Source: DASRDU01 sp035560235 (GTDB lineage Bacteria > Acidobacteriota > Blastocatellia > RBC074). Taken from it: a stretch of DNA of 64,000 nucleotides. The notes under the pieces were generated by a model that had not been told where the DNA came from, did no database searches, and was given only the letters and a program-made list of their open reading frames with translations. The position numbers and the translations under genes are program-made. Of this stretch, positions 12,253 through 20,611 are shown piece by piece. The stretch is taken from contig DATMAG010000089.1 in assembly GCA_035560235.1 (NCBI GenBank), positions 62,001 through 126,000 of the forward strand, read 5' to 3'. The first letter of the stretch is position 1, and each line of letters starts with the position of its first letter.

Positions 12253-14649
12253 TCAGCGCGGCTTATTATTTGCCCTGCTTTCCTTTGGCCGGATTGAAAG
12301 CAGGACGGGCGCGGCAGGGAAGCGTTGCTGCTGCATCCCTGTGGTTTCAATTTTCCCGACAACGAAAATCTGTTGTTCGAGCGGCTTCACCCAGGGCTGC
12401 ACTTCAAGGCGGAAGCGCTGCGTCGTTTCGCCTTCGGTAATCATAATGCCGTTCAGCCCCAGGTCGCGCAGCGTCACGCCGGGCGGAAGTCCGACAACAT
12501 CAAAAGGCACGCGGCCCGCAAAGCCGTGCTGCCGTTTGATGCTGATGCTGATGAAAGCCTCTTCGCCCGGCGCGACGTTGACACGTTGTTCACTGGTATA
12601 GACCAGGACTTCAGGCGGCGGCGCAGTCGAAACGACGCTCAGCATCTGATCGTTGCGCGCTTCGCGGATGATTTTCCTTCCGTTGATAATCGCCGCGCCC
12701 TGCGCTTTCAGCATAAAGCTGCCTTTCGCGTCGGGCGAGGCTGACAAAATAATCTGCCCGATGTGCTGACCGGCGGGAATCCTGGCGGTTGTCGCTGTAA
12801 AGCCGGGCGGCAGATTGAGCAGCCTGACTTCGATCTCGCCATCAAAATCATCCAGCCGCATCGCCGTCACGCGCAGATCACGCGAACCGCCGAGCGGCAC
12901 GTTCGGATTTTCAGGATCGATCACGAGCGCAAAATCGGGCTGCGGTTCGTGAATCGCAAGGCGATAAGCAAAACGCTCGCCTGACAAGCCGCGCACATCA
13001 CGAATCCGCGCGATATATTCACCATCTGCCGGAGCCGTAAAATGCAACAGCGAATCCTTCAGCCCTGCCATCCCGTAACGCGGCCCCGCGTCATCGTTGC
13101 GATAATAGAGCGTCGTCACCGGCAGCCCGTTTGACGGAAAGGTTGTGCCGGGTGGATGAATCGTCACCTTGTAAACAGCCGTGCCCATCGCGCGCGCTTC
13201 CGGCGTCGTGTCTTCAAAGCCGTAACGAATGCCATTGAAACTGCGCACAATCGTATCGTCATCGGGAAAGTAAGGCAGCCGCTCGATCTGCAACAACTCA
13301 CTGCCGACCAGCAGAAAATCGCCCGGAGCCATCCCGTTCCAGTTGAGCAGCCGCAATCCGCTGCCTGCCGAATCGCGGTCATTGAGGGTCGTTTCAGTCG
13401 CCAGCACCGCCCGCAATACAGCGCGCGGAATCTGCTGACCCTTTGCATCGAGCACTTCGATTACTGAATCGAGCGGCGAACCGAAACGCTGCGCCGCGAC
13501 TTCGAGAATCAGCAGTTGTCCCTTCCTGGCCGTGAAGCGATAGTAATCATCCGCGACCTTTTGTTCATTACTGAAGATTCGCCCGTTGATCGTCACCGGA
13601 AGCTGAACCGGCTGCGCTGCAGCGAGCGAATTATTGTTTTCACTTTCGATGATTTCAGGCCATCGGCCAGCGTCGAGCTTCAGCGTGTTGAGCGATTCGC
13701 CCTTGCTGCCGCTGCCGCGAATCTTCAATCCCTGATCCCACAGCGCCGCAGCCGGAGCCGTCACTTTCTGCCTGCCGCTGCCGAGGTTGAAACCACTCAG
13801 TGTGACTTCACCTGATGAACCCTGCTTCAGTCCGAGTGGAAAGGCATTCGTGAGGTAAGCGAACTCACCCACATTCAGCCGGTATTCAAACTGCCCCGGC
13901 GCGCCTTTGCTTTCAGCATCAGTGATGCGAACAACGTATTCACCGGCCTCTTTGAATGTATAACCGAGCAGCGCATCGGCCCGCCCGTTGAAATCATCAT
14001 TCATCGCCAGTTGATTGCCGCTGATGTCAAAGAGCGTGATGACCGGATTCAGGCGCGAGCCGATCACTGCCGCGACTGAATCAAAGACGATCTGCTGCCC
14101 GGCCTGCGCCCTGAATCTGAAATAGTCGGCTTCGCCGTTGCGGCTGAGGTTGCCGGTGATGGTGGTCGGCAGCGTGATCTCCTGCGCGGTTTCGATGGAC
14201 TGATTCATTCCGCGATCCATCGTTTCGGCAAAAGGCGTGACGACAAAGACCCGCGCATTCGTCGTCCCCATCGGTGTTTTCAGGCGAAAGGCATAGATGC
14301 CCGGCTCGACATTCGGCGCTACGGTGAGTTCAATCGTGACTCGGTTTTTTGTCGCCTTGTCAGCAATGACCGTTGTCAGCGGAATCGGTTTCGGCTTGTC
14401 GCGCAGTTGTTCAGCAAAGGCGAGAACCCTGGCCGTGAATCCTGAAGCATTGAAGATGACATCGCTCGTGCCGCCGAGGTTGAGTCCGTCAACCACCATC
14501 GTGACGGTCGTGCCACGCTGCGCGCCCGTGATCGAAATCGCCTGCGCGGAAGGCTGCGCCGTGCCGGTGTAAATGATGTCAGCCTGAGCCAGGGCTGTGG
14601 CCGCAGTGGCGAGCAGCAGAAACGTGATGAGCGGCAGTTTTGTTTTCAT
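12253..14649 (-). CDS. Secreted protein with PPC (bacterial pre-peptidase C-terminal-like) domains
   Basis: 798 residues. A Sec signal peptide (MKTKLPLITFLLLATAATA then LAQA, probable cleavage after AQA) shows export. An Ig-like segment precedes a first PPC-type beta-sandwich around residues 155-265, with EADYFRFRAQAGQQIVFD, LNPVITLFDISG and GEYVVRITDAESKG as the marker strands. A second PPC-like block (DDYYRFTARKGQLLILEVAA) and a third fragment (GEYIARIRDVRGLSGERFAY) follow. The last 200 residues look like immunoglobulin-type beta domains. No protease domain is present, so this is a stand-alone beta-sandwich protein, perhaps cell-surface or periplasmic and binding. The start has GAGGCA a few bases upstream. 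It begins 11 bases after the toxin gene on the same strand, so co-transcription is possible. Confidence 0.75.
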   Translation of the reverse strand: MKTKLPLITFLLLATAATALAQADIIYTGTAQPSAQAISITGAQRGTTVTMVVDGLNLGGTSDVIFNASGFTARVLAFAEQLRDKPKPIPLTTVIADKATKNRVTIELTVAPNVEPGIYAFRLKTPMGTTNARVFVVTPFAETMDRGMNQSIETAQEITLPTTITGNLSRNGEADYFRFRAQAGQQIVFDSVAAVIGSRLNPVITLFDISGNQLAMNDDFNGRADALLGYTFKEAGEYVVRITDAESKGAPGQFEYRLNVGEFAYLTNAFPLGLKQGSSGEVTLSGFNLGSGRQKVTAPAAALWDQGLKIRGSGSKGESLNTLKLDAGRWPEIIESENNNSLAAAQPVQLPVTINGRIFSNEQKVADDYYRFTARKGQLLILEVAAQRFGSPLDSVIEVLDAKGQQIPRAVLRAVLATETTLNDRDSAGSGLRLLNWNGMAPGDFLLVGSELLQIERLPYFPDDDTIVRSFNGIRYGFEDTTPEARAMGTAVYKVTIHPPGTTFPSNGLPVTTLYYRNDDAGPRYGMAGLKDSLLHFTAPADGEYIARIRDVRGLSGERFAYRLAIHEPQPDFALVIDPENPNVPLGGSRDLRVTAMRLDDFDGEIEVRLLNLPPGFTATTARIPAGQHIGQIILSASPDAKGSFMLKAQGAAIINGRKIIREARNDQMLSVVSTAPPPEVLVYTSEQRVNVAPGEEAFISISIKRQHGFAGRVPFDVVGLPPGVTLRDLGLNGIMITEGETTQRFRLEVQPWVKPLEQQIFVVGKIETTGMQQQRFPAAPVLLSIRPKESRANNKPR

Positions 14650-14660
14650 CTGTGCCTCAG

Positions 14661-15020
14661 TCAGCTTTCATCAGGCCTGTCAGGCTCAAGTTCGTCTGCC
14701 CTGAAACTCCGGCGAGAAGCGTGGCGGATGTGATGAATCCGTACTACGGTTTCCCCGGTTGTCTCATCCTGAGCGGTTGAAAACAGAATGCGGTAAATGC
14801 TCCGGCCACGACCGTAGAGGAGTTGCCTGATCTCAAGACCGAGTTCACGACTTTCGGGAGAGAGCGGGCAGCGGTGTGGGAAACTTTCGAGTGAGTTGAT
14901 GGTTTTCAGCAGACCTTCGTACCACTCACCCGCAGTGGCGGGTGAGTGTGCTTTGATCCAGAAGTATGCGTCTTCGGCATCCTGTAAAGCATCCAGCGAA
15001 ATATCAACCCGATATTCCAT
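14661..15020 (-). CDS. ParE/RelE-superfamily toxin
   Basis: 119 residues, a little longer than most ParE toxins. Family features visible are the N-terminal strand and helix MEYRVDISLDALQDAEDAY, the middle segment LESFPHRCPLSPES and the terminal strand pair RSIYRILFS / VVRIHHIRHASRRSF. Members either poison DNA gyrase (ParE) or cut mRNA on the ribosome (RelE); sequence alone does not say which here. The gene starts inside the antitoxin gene (17-base overlap), the usual antitoxin-first arrangement that couples translation. The extension after RHASRR is Asp/Glu-rich. A secreted PPC-domain gene follows after 11 bases. Confidence 0.8.
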   Translation of the reverse strand: MEYRVDISLDALQDAEDAYFWIKAHSPATAGEWYEGLLKTINSLESFPHRCPLSPESRELGLEIRQLLYGRGRSIYRILFSTAQDETTGETVVRIHHIRHASRRSFRADELEPDRPDES

Positions 15021-15288
15021 GTTTCTGCCTCAACTCTTCGAGCGCTTCGCGGGCAGGGCGAAATTCTCCGCGTGCGAACTGCTCCATACTTCTGCGAATG
15101 GCTGTCTCTGCCTCAGCGCGATCAAGTTCATCGAAAAATCTTTCGATGCTGAATTCAACCTCCTGCTCGCTCAGTTCAGGGAGTTCAGCCCTGACTGTGC
15201 GCCGCAGAATTTCCGTCGCGACCTCCTGTTTTGAGGATTCCGGCAGGTGATCGAAGGAATCAAGAATGTTCTGAATCTGTGTATCCAT
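15004..15288 (-). CDS. Putative antitoxin partner of the ParE-like toxin
   Basis: 94 residues, acidic and helical throughout, with no membrane segment. The C-terminal part (EQFARGEFRPAREALEEL then RQKHGISG) resembles the toxin-binding tail of addiction-module antitoxins that accompany ParE toxins. The N-terminal half (MDTQIQNILDSFDHLPESSK) does not clearly show a ribbon-helix-helix or MerR fold, so the DNA-binding mode is unknown. It overlaps the toxin start by 17 bases. Its position and overlap are the main support; the family is not recognised with confidence. Confidence 0.65.
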   Translation of the reverse strand: MDTQIQNILDSFDHLPESSKQEVATEILRRTVRAELPELSEQEVEFSIERFFDELDRAEAETAIRRSMEQFARGEFRPAREALEELRQKHGISG

Positions 15289-15320
15289 AGCTGAATCTCC
15301 GAAATGGAACCAGGCAAAGC

Positions 15321-16199
15321 TTACAATCCGGCCAGCACCTTTTCCAGAAACTCACGGTTCGCCTTCGCGTTTGCCGTCGTTTCCTGCGGCGTCTGACCGA
15401 CCTTGCAGCATTCGACCATCACCGGGCCGTTGAAGCCTGCTGATTTCAGTTTTGCAAACACGCCTCTGAAATCAACTTTGCCTGCGCCGAACTGAATCAT
15501 CACTTCACCCTTGAGTTCGCCGCAGTCCTTCGCGCAGAAGCCGGTGACGTGCTGCGCGATGGGTTCAAGTTCGGCCACCGGATCCTTCGCCGTGTAATGA
15601 ATGATGTTGCCCGCGTCGTACCAGATTTTGAAGTTCGGATGATTGACCTTTTTGATGGCCGCGAGGATTTCATCAGACGCGCCGCTCGCGCCGCCGTGCG
15701 GTTTCATGACCAGCTTCAGGCCGCGTTCCTTTGCATAAGCCGCGCCATCGCTCATCAGTTTGTAGAAGTTTTCGTACTCGTTCGGATTGTCCACGCCGAA
15801 CGAGAGCAGGTATTGCAGTTTCAGCAGGTGCGCATTGTCAATCTGTTTGCGCAGGTCGGTGCGGCCTTCTTCAAACGGCAGATTCGCGCGCACTCGCAGC
15901 GCGCCCATATTGGCCACCAGCCCGCGCGCCGCGAGCTTCTTTTGCAAACCATCAAGATATTCCGGCGTCGCTTCCGAGCCGATAAAGGGTTCCTGCCTCG
16001 TGCGCGACAGCAGGCCCGTGACTTTGTACCCGGCGGCTTTGATGCCGTCGAGCGTTTCGTCAAAGCTCCATTTTGTCCAGGGACGGTTGAAGCAGCCGAT
16101 AGTCCATTTGACCCTGGCCTCTGTGTTCATTGAATTGATTCCGGCGAGGGCGATTGCAGCGGTGATTGAAGAGTGCTGAATAAACTGGCGACGATTCAT
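15321..16199 (-). CDS. Sugar phosphate isomerase/epimerase (xylose isomerase-like TIM barrel), exported
   Basis: About 292 residues. The start MNRRQFIQHSSITAAIALAG carries a twin-arginine-like motif (NRRQF) and hydrophobic stretch, so the protein is probably exported by Tat or Sec. The mature part is an AP-endonuclease-2/xylose-isomerase-like barrel: KWTIGCFNRPW opens the first strand, FKIWYDAGNIIHY and GPVMVECCKVG carry likely metal ligands (Asp and Glu). Relatives act on sugars or sugar derivatives such as inosose or 3-keto sugars, but the substrate is not readable. The frame extends 35 residues further upstream, without a signal sequence; ATG 16199 is preferred because it begins at the Tat motif. 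It follows a Uma2 gene by 19 bases. Confidence 0.8.
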   Translation of the reverse strand: MNRRQFIQHSSITAAIALAGINSMNTEARVKWTIGCFNRPWTKWSFDETLDGIKAAGYKVTGLLSRTRQEPFIGSEATPEYLDGLQKKLAARGLVANMGALRVRANLPFEEGRTDLRKQIDNAHLLKLQYLLSFGVDNPNEYENFYKLMSDGAAYAKERGLKLVMKPHGGASGASDEILAAIKKVNHPNFKIWYDAGNIIHYTAKDPVAELEPIAQHVTGFCAKDCGELKGEVMIQFGAGKVDFRGVFAKLKSAGFNGPVMVECCKVGQTPQETTANAKANREFLEKVLAGL

Positions 16200-16218
16200 G
16201 GATGATTGTGATTTGTGG

Positions 16219-16893
16219 TTATGGTTTATTGGCTCTGACCCATTCGCGGAAGCTGCGGCGCATTTCGTTGATATCTTCGCTGTCCCCGATCTCAAGATGA
16301 GCAAGGACGGCTGCCGGAGTCAGAAAGGGAAAATGATCGCTGTGCTGAATCTCGAGGTATTGTTCTTTGACCAGCCGGAAAAACTGAACCTGCTTTCCGT
16401 CAAAGCGCCAGAATTCAGGCGTTCCCAGCGCAGCGTAAATGGGCATTTTATCCAGTGATGGATGCGTGACATCAATTTCGACGGCGAGGTCCGGCGGCGG
16501 ATCAGTCGTCAGATCAAGGCGGCGCAGTCCGCGCACCTTTGCGACATTTTCAATGTAAAAGCAGTCATCCGGTTCAGTGCCTCTGTCTCTTTTCTTCCGT
16601 TTCATCGTCGTCGAACCGAGACTTTTGTATGGCAGACTCAGCTCTTCCGTCAGGATCTGGATGAGGTGAGTGAAAAGACCCTTGAAGGCTTCGTGTTCCG
16701 GCGACAAAGTCATAATCTCCAGGTTCCCTTCGTCATAGCTGATTTTGAGATGTCGCTGCCCGCTCAGTTCTTCCAGCAGAGCCTCATAATCATCCCAGCT
16801 TACATTGCTCAGCAGAAGTCTGCCGTTTTCAGGCAGCGTTTCAATTGCCTCCAGATAACCGGCGACGCCTTCGTTTAGTGTTGCGGTACTCAT
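16219..16893 (-). CDS. Uma2-family (DUF820) putative restriction-endonuclease-like protein
   Basis: 224 residues. The PD-(D/E)xK-like core is visible: EPDDCFYIEN, then PPDLAVEIDVTHPSLDKMPI, then the Uma2 hallmark AALGTPEFWRFDG. The N-terminus includes LKISYDEGNLEIMTLSPEHE, another family block with the conserved H(E)xxK-like helix. Uma2 proteins are abundant in Cyanobacteria, Planctomycetes and Acidobacteria and their biological role is not settled. ATG overlaps the stop of the preceding WD40 gene by four bases, so it is translationally coupled to it. Confidence 0.85.
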   Translation of the reverse strand: MSTATLNEGVAGYLEAIETLPENGRLLLSNVSWDDYEALLEELSGQRHLKISYDEGNLEIMTLSPEHEAFKGLFTHLIQILTEELSLPYKSLGSTTMKRKKRDRGTEPDDCFYIENVAKVRGLRRLDLTTDPPPDLAVEIDVTHPSLDKMPIYAALGTPEFWRFDGKQVQFFRLVKEQYLEIQHSDHFPFLTPAAVLAHLEIGDSEDINEMRRSFREWVRANKP

Positions 16894-18224
16894 TTCAGAA
16901 CAACTCCTTTCCCGTTCCTCAGATCATACAGCACTGCCGAGCCGTCGTAACGCCCGACCGCGAGTTTACTGCTGTCCGGCGTGTATGCTACTGCGAAAAC
17001 CCAGTCGGGCTGAGGTTCCAGCACTTTGATTTCAGTGAGCGTGGCGGCGTCCCACAGCCTGATGACTTTGTCAGCGCCGGTTGAAGCCAGCGTTTTTCCG
17101 TCAGGTGAAAAGAGAAGCTGATTGATGGCGTCTTCGTGCGCGATCAGCGAGCGAAGCTGATGTCCTTCCTTTTCGCTGACTTCCCAGAGGCGAATCACGC
17201 GGTCAGCGCCTGCGCCTGCGAGCATTTTGCCTGAAGGGTGAAACGCGACAGTGTTCATCGCATCCAGCCCGTCGCCCAGCGTGTAAAGCCGCTCACCCGT
17301 CGCCACGTTCCAGACCTTGATCGTGCGATCAGCCGAAGCCGACGCGAGCAGTCTGCCGTCAGGACTGAAGGCAAGGCTGAAAACTGCGTCGGTGTGATCC
17401 TTCAGATTTCTGATCTCTTTGCCGCTTGTTGTGTCCCACAACCTGATCATCCGGTCGTAGCTGCACGTCGCCAGCAGCCTGCCGTCAGGGCTGAACGCCA
17501 CAGCAAAGATGTTGTCACGATGCCCGCGAATGGATTGCACTTCCTTTCGCTCCGCGACGTTCCAGATTTTGATTTCACCGAACTGTCCGGGGCTTCCGCC
17601 TGCCGCCGCAAGCAGCTTTCCGTCAGGACTGAACGCCAGCCCGCGCACCTGACTCGCGCAGCCTTCAAGCCGCGCAACGGTTTTGCCGTCAGTGCCGACA
17701 AGTTCAATGTCTTTGTACCCGCCAAGCGCGAGCATTGAGCCGTTCGGATGAAAGGCGAGTGAACTGATTGCTGCCCTGACCGGAACTGTCGGCCTGATGT
17801 CAGGAATGTTCGCTTTACCTGTTGCTTCAGATTTCATTACATCAGTCATTGCCGCTGCAACGGTCGGCCCTTTCGCTCCGGCGTCAATCCAGGCTTTGAT
17901 GGTGCTGATTTCATCGCTGCTGAGCTGATCACCGAGCGGCATACGCGGCATCAGCGTGCCGTCAATGAATTTCACAATCAGGCTTTCGCTGCTGCGGCCT
18001 GCAATGACCGGCGCGCCGCGTTTGCCGCCATTTATCAGCCCCTCGAAGCTTTCCAGATTCAGCCCGCTCGCGCGCGAAGTGTGACCGTGACAGGCAACGC
18101 ACCTGCTCTGAAAGATCGCATCAACTTTGCTGTAACTCGTCACACTCTGTGGGCGAGTGTGAGAAGAGGCGAGCAAAAGAGCGACCGTGAAAGCTGTGAG
18201 GCTGAATTTAAGTTGAACGGGCAT
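16890..18224 (-). CDS. WD40-repeat protein with N-terminal Planctomycete-type cytochrome C domain
   Basis: About 444 residues. A signal sequence (MPVQLKFSLTAFTVALLLAS) is followed by a short c-type cytochrome domain: CVACHG gives a CxxCH haem site, with MPRMPLGDQLSSDEISTIKA downstream. The C-terminal 300 residues form a seven-bladed WD40 propeller; typical repeats read VAFSPDGRLLATCSYDR then MIRLWD. This domain pair (PSCyt1 plus WD40) is common in Planctomycetes, Verrucomicrobia and Acidobacteria and is exported. The partner DUF1549/DUF1553 and DUF1501 genes lie upstream on the same strand. I chose ATG 18224; the frame is open 18 residues further to 18278, but those residues overlap a hairpin element. 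The 3' end overlaps the Uma2 start by four bases. Confidence 0.85.
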   Translation of the reverse strand: MPVQLKFSLTAFTVALLLASSHTRPQSVTSYSKVDAIFQSRCVACHGHTSRASGLNLESFEGLINGGKRGAPVIAGRSSESLIVKFIDGTLMPRMPLGDQLSSDEISTIKAWIDAGAKGPTVAAAMTDVMKSEATGKANIPDIRPTVPVRAAISSLAFHPNGSMLALGGYKDIELVGTDGKTVARLEGCASQVRGLAFSPDGKLLAAAGGSPGQFGEIKIWNVAERKEVQSIRGHRDNIFAVAFSPDGRLLATCSYDRMIRLWDTTSGKEIRNLKDHTDAVFSLAFSPDGRLLASASADRTIKVWNVATGERLYTLGDGLDAMNTVAFHPSGKMLAGAGADRVIRLWEVSEKEGHQLRSLIAHEDAINQLLFSPDGKTLASTGADKVIRLWDAATLTEIKVLEPQPDWVFAVAYTPDSSKLAVGRYDGSAVLYDLRNGKGVVLK

Positions 18225-18244
18225 TTGAACCGGAAAACATTTAC

Positions 18245-18316
18245 TTCCACGAAGCCACACGAAGCAGCACGAAGGCATTGTCTCTTCTTCGTGCTGCTTC
18301 GTGTGGCTTCGTGGAA
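18245..18316. repeat. Hairpin element A: 30-bp perfect inverted repeat with decamer units
   Basis: Arms 18245-18274 and 18287-18316 are perfectly complementary around a 12-base loop. Each arm is made of the unit CACGAAG repeated at a 10-base step (CACGAAGCCA, CACGAAGCAG, CACGAAG). It sits between the stop of the DUF1549/DUF1553 gene (18321) and the start of the WD40 gene (18224). Similar decamer arms occur at 42149, 56845 and 63119. Confidence 0.9.
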
Positions 18317-18320
18317 TGAA

Positions 18321-20594
18321 TCAGTGATTGAATAAAAACTCTTTGCTGGTGATGACCGACCAGACGACATCTTCAATCGCCTGTCGGCGCGCCTCTTTGC
18401 TGTTGCTGCTTTCCTTCAGCGCCGCCAGCAGATTTGCTTTTTCACCCTGCGACGGCTGGCGGCTGAGTGCCGCCAGGTACAGATGACTGATGATCGCCTC
18501 GTCTGAAAAGCCGAGCTTCACGAAGTTGTCAACGATGCCGCCCGGTGCGCGCAGTTTCTGATTGATTGTGTCGCCGTTGATGATGTGCAGCGCTTGCGTC
18601 ACAGTCGGTTCGGATGAACGCTCGCATTCGCAGGTGTTGACGCGTTCGGGTTTGCCGAAGGCTTTCAGGAAATATGAATTGATGCGCGCGTCGGGCAACT
18701 GCATCGCCCGCATTCCGACCGGGTAATCGGGAAAGATCGTCGGCACGCCTGTGACCTGCGAAATGGCGTCAAGCATCGCTTCGGCTTTCAGTCGCCTGAT
18801 GACGTAACGCGAATAATACTTTTCATCCTGTTTGTTGAATTCGTTCGCGTGCGATGAACGCTGATACGCGGCGGAATTCATAATCGTGCGGATCAGATGC
18901 TTCACATCGTATTTGTGCCTGATCACATCGTCGCCCAGCGCCTGCATCAGTTCTTCGTTTGAAGGCGGGTTGGTGGCGCGCAAATCGTCAACCGCTTCGA
19001 CGAGTCCGCGACCCATGAAGTTTTTCCAGACGCGATTGACGAGCGCCCGCGTGAAATAAGGGTTCTGCGGCGCGGTCAGCCACTCGGCCAGATGTTCACG
19101 GCGATCTTTCGGTGAATCGAGCGAAAGCGCTTCGCCATCGAGCGGCGCGGGATCGAGCGGCTTGTTCAGACGCGGATGATTCACTTCGCCTGCGGGCGAA
19201 GTGTAAACGAAGACATCGCCGCCGCGCTGACCGTTCTTCATCGCCACGCGGCCAAACAGGTTGGCCATCTGGTAATACTGTCGCTGCGTCCATTTTTCGA
19301 GCGGGTGATTGTGGCAGCGGGCGCAGGTGATGCTCATGCCCAGGAAAGCCATCGAAAAGTTTTCGGTGAGGTCGCCCGGCTCCTTGTGCATCACGTAATA
19401 ATTTGCCGCGCCGTTCTCAAGCGTGCTGCCCGCAGCCGTAATGATTTCACGCGCCATCCTGTCCCAGGGTTTGTTCGCACGCACACTTTCACGAATCCAG
19501 TTGTGAAAGCTCCACATCGCGTTTGATGAGAGCTTTGACGATGAAACGAGAAACACATCGGCCCAGCGGTTCGTCCAGTAATCAACAAACTCTGCGCGCG
19601 CAAGCAGCGCCTCAACGAGCGCCGCGCGTTTGTTCGCTGACTGATCGGCCACAAAATTTTCAACCTCCTGCGCCGTTGGCAGCGTCCCGGTCGCATCGAG
19701 AAAGGCGCGGCGAATGAATTCACGATCAGTGCATTGTTCCGAAGGCGCAATCTTCAGCGTCCGAAGTTTTTTCAGTACCAGATCATCAATGAAGTTGTAA
19801 CGCGGCGAACGGTCGAAGGCTTCAGCCGGAATATTTGCCGGGTACGGACTGGCAAAACGCGCAAACGCAACGCGGCTCTGATACCAGACAGTGATTGCCG
19901 TTTCGCCGCTGCCCTGCATCTTCACTTTGCCGTCATCATCAACAGTGGCGACGCCGGAATCAGTGGTTGAGTACTTGCCCCAGCGGGTCACGTCTTCGGC
20001 GTGTCCGTCGCTGTAAATCGCTTTGACGCGCACCTGCGTGTCTGCGCCGCTGCTGAGCGTTGCCTGCGGCGGCGTGACTTCAAGCGCAGTGATTTTCGGA
20101 TCGGCTTCAGACGGCGCAGGCATTCCGGCAGCAATCCATTCCGCGATGACCCTGTATTCGAGCGAATCAGCGTCCATCCGCTTGCCGCCGCCGTGACCAA
20201 TGGCCATCGTCGGTTTGAGCAGCAGCAGTGATTTTGCCGGTTCGATTTTGTTGATGCGCCGTCCGAGCGCCTGTCGTGACAGCGTGTTGTAATCAGCCTC
20301 AGGATCGTACCCGCGCAGCGTCAGCCTGAATCCGTTCTTGCCCGCCGCTGCGCCGTGACACGCGCCCGAATTGCAGCCAAGCCGCGTCAGCACCGGAATG
20401 ACGTGATTGCGAAAATTCCAGCCACCCGCAGGCGCGGTGATTTCGCTGGCGGGTCGGGTGGTGTCGAGGGTGACCACAGGCCCATTGTCTGCTGCGACAC
20501 CTGCTCCCGCGGTCGTCAGACTTAACGACACTCCGATAAACAAGCCGACAAAGCCGGTGATTGTGAGTTTGAGAGCCGCCAGAGAGTGCGTCAT
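18321..20594 (-). CDS. DUF1549 / DUF1553 domain protein with cytochrome-like N-terminus
   Basis: About 757 residues. A signal segment (ITGFVGLFIGVSLSLTTAGA) is followed by a PSCyt1-like block with CNSGACHG (a CxxxxCH motif) and the marker GFRLTLRGYDPEADY. A bacterial Ig-like (Big2) domain covers LEVTPPQATLSSGADTQV to VWYQSR. DUF1549 follows, with the hallmark CARCHNHPLEKWTQ, and DUF1553 ends the protein (TRALVNRVWKNFMGRG and SEPTVTQALHIINGD). These proteins are exported and typically paired with a DUF1501 protein; their chemistry is unproven. ATG 20594 is used; TTG 20609 is an alternative that abuts the upstream Uma2 stop. Confidence 0.88.
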   Translation of the reverse strand: MTHSLAALKLTITGFVGLFIGVSLSLTTAGAGVAADNGPVVTLDTTRPASEITAPAGGWNFRNHVIPVLTRLGCNSGACHGAAAGKNGFRLTLRGYDPEADYNTLSRQALGRRINKIEPAKSLLLLKPTMAIGHGGGKRMDADSLEYRVIAEWIAAGMPAPSEADPKITALEVTPPQATLSSGADTQVRVKAIYSDGHAEDVTRWGKYSTTDSGVATVDDDGKVKMQGSGETAITVWYQSRVAFARFASPYPANIPAEAFDRSPRYNFIDDLVLKKLRTLKIAPSEQCTDREFIRRAFLDATGTLPTAQEVENFVADQSANKRAALVEALLARAEFVDYWTNRWADVFLVSSSKLSSNAMWSFHNWIRESVRANKPWDRMAREIITAAGSTLENGAANYYVMHKEPGDLTENFSMAFLGMSITCARCHNHPLEKWTQRQYYQMANLFGRVAMKNGQRGGDVFVYTSPAGEVNHPRLNKPLDPAPLDGEALSLDSPKDRREHLAEWLTAPQNPYFTRALVNRVWKNFMGRGLVEAVDDLRATNPPSNEELMQALGDDVIRHKYDVKHLIRTIMNSAAYQRSSHANEFNKQDEKYYSRYVIRRLKAEAMLDAISQVTGVPTIFPDYPVGMRAMQLPDARINSYFLKAFGKPERVNTCECERSSEPTVTQALHIINGDTINQKLRAPGGIVDNFVKLGFSDEAIISHLYLAALSRQPSQGEKANLLAALKESSNSKEARRQAIEDVVWSVITSKEFLFNH

Positions 20595-20611
20595 ATGTTT
20601 CGAGGACAACT

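Noticed and set aside
18245..18316. Rho-independent terminator for element A
   Set aside because: The stem is strong but there is no U-run on either side, so it is not a standard terminator.
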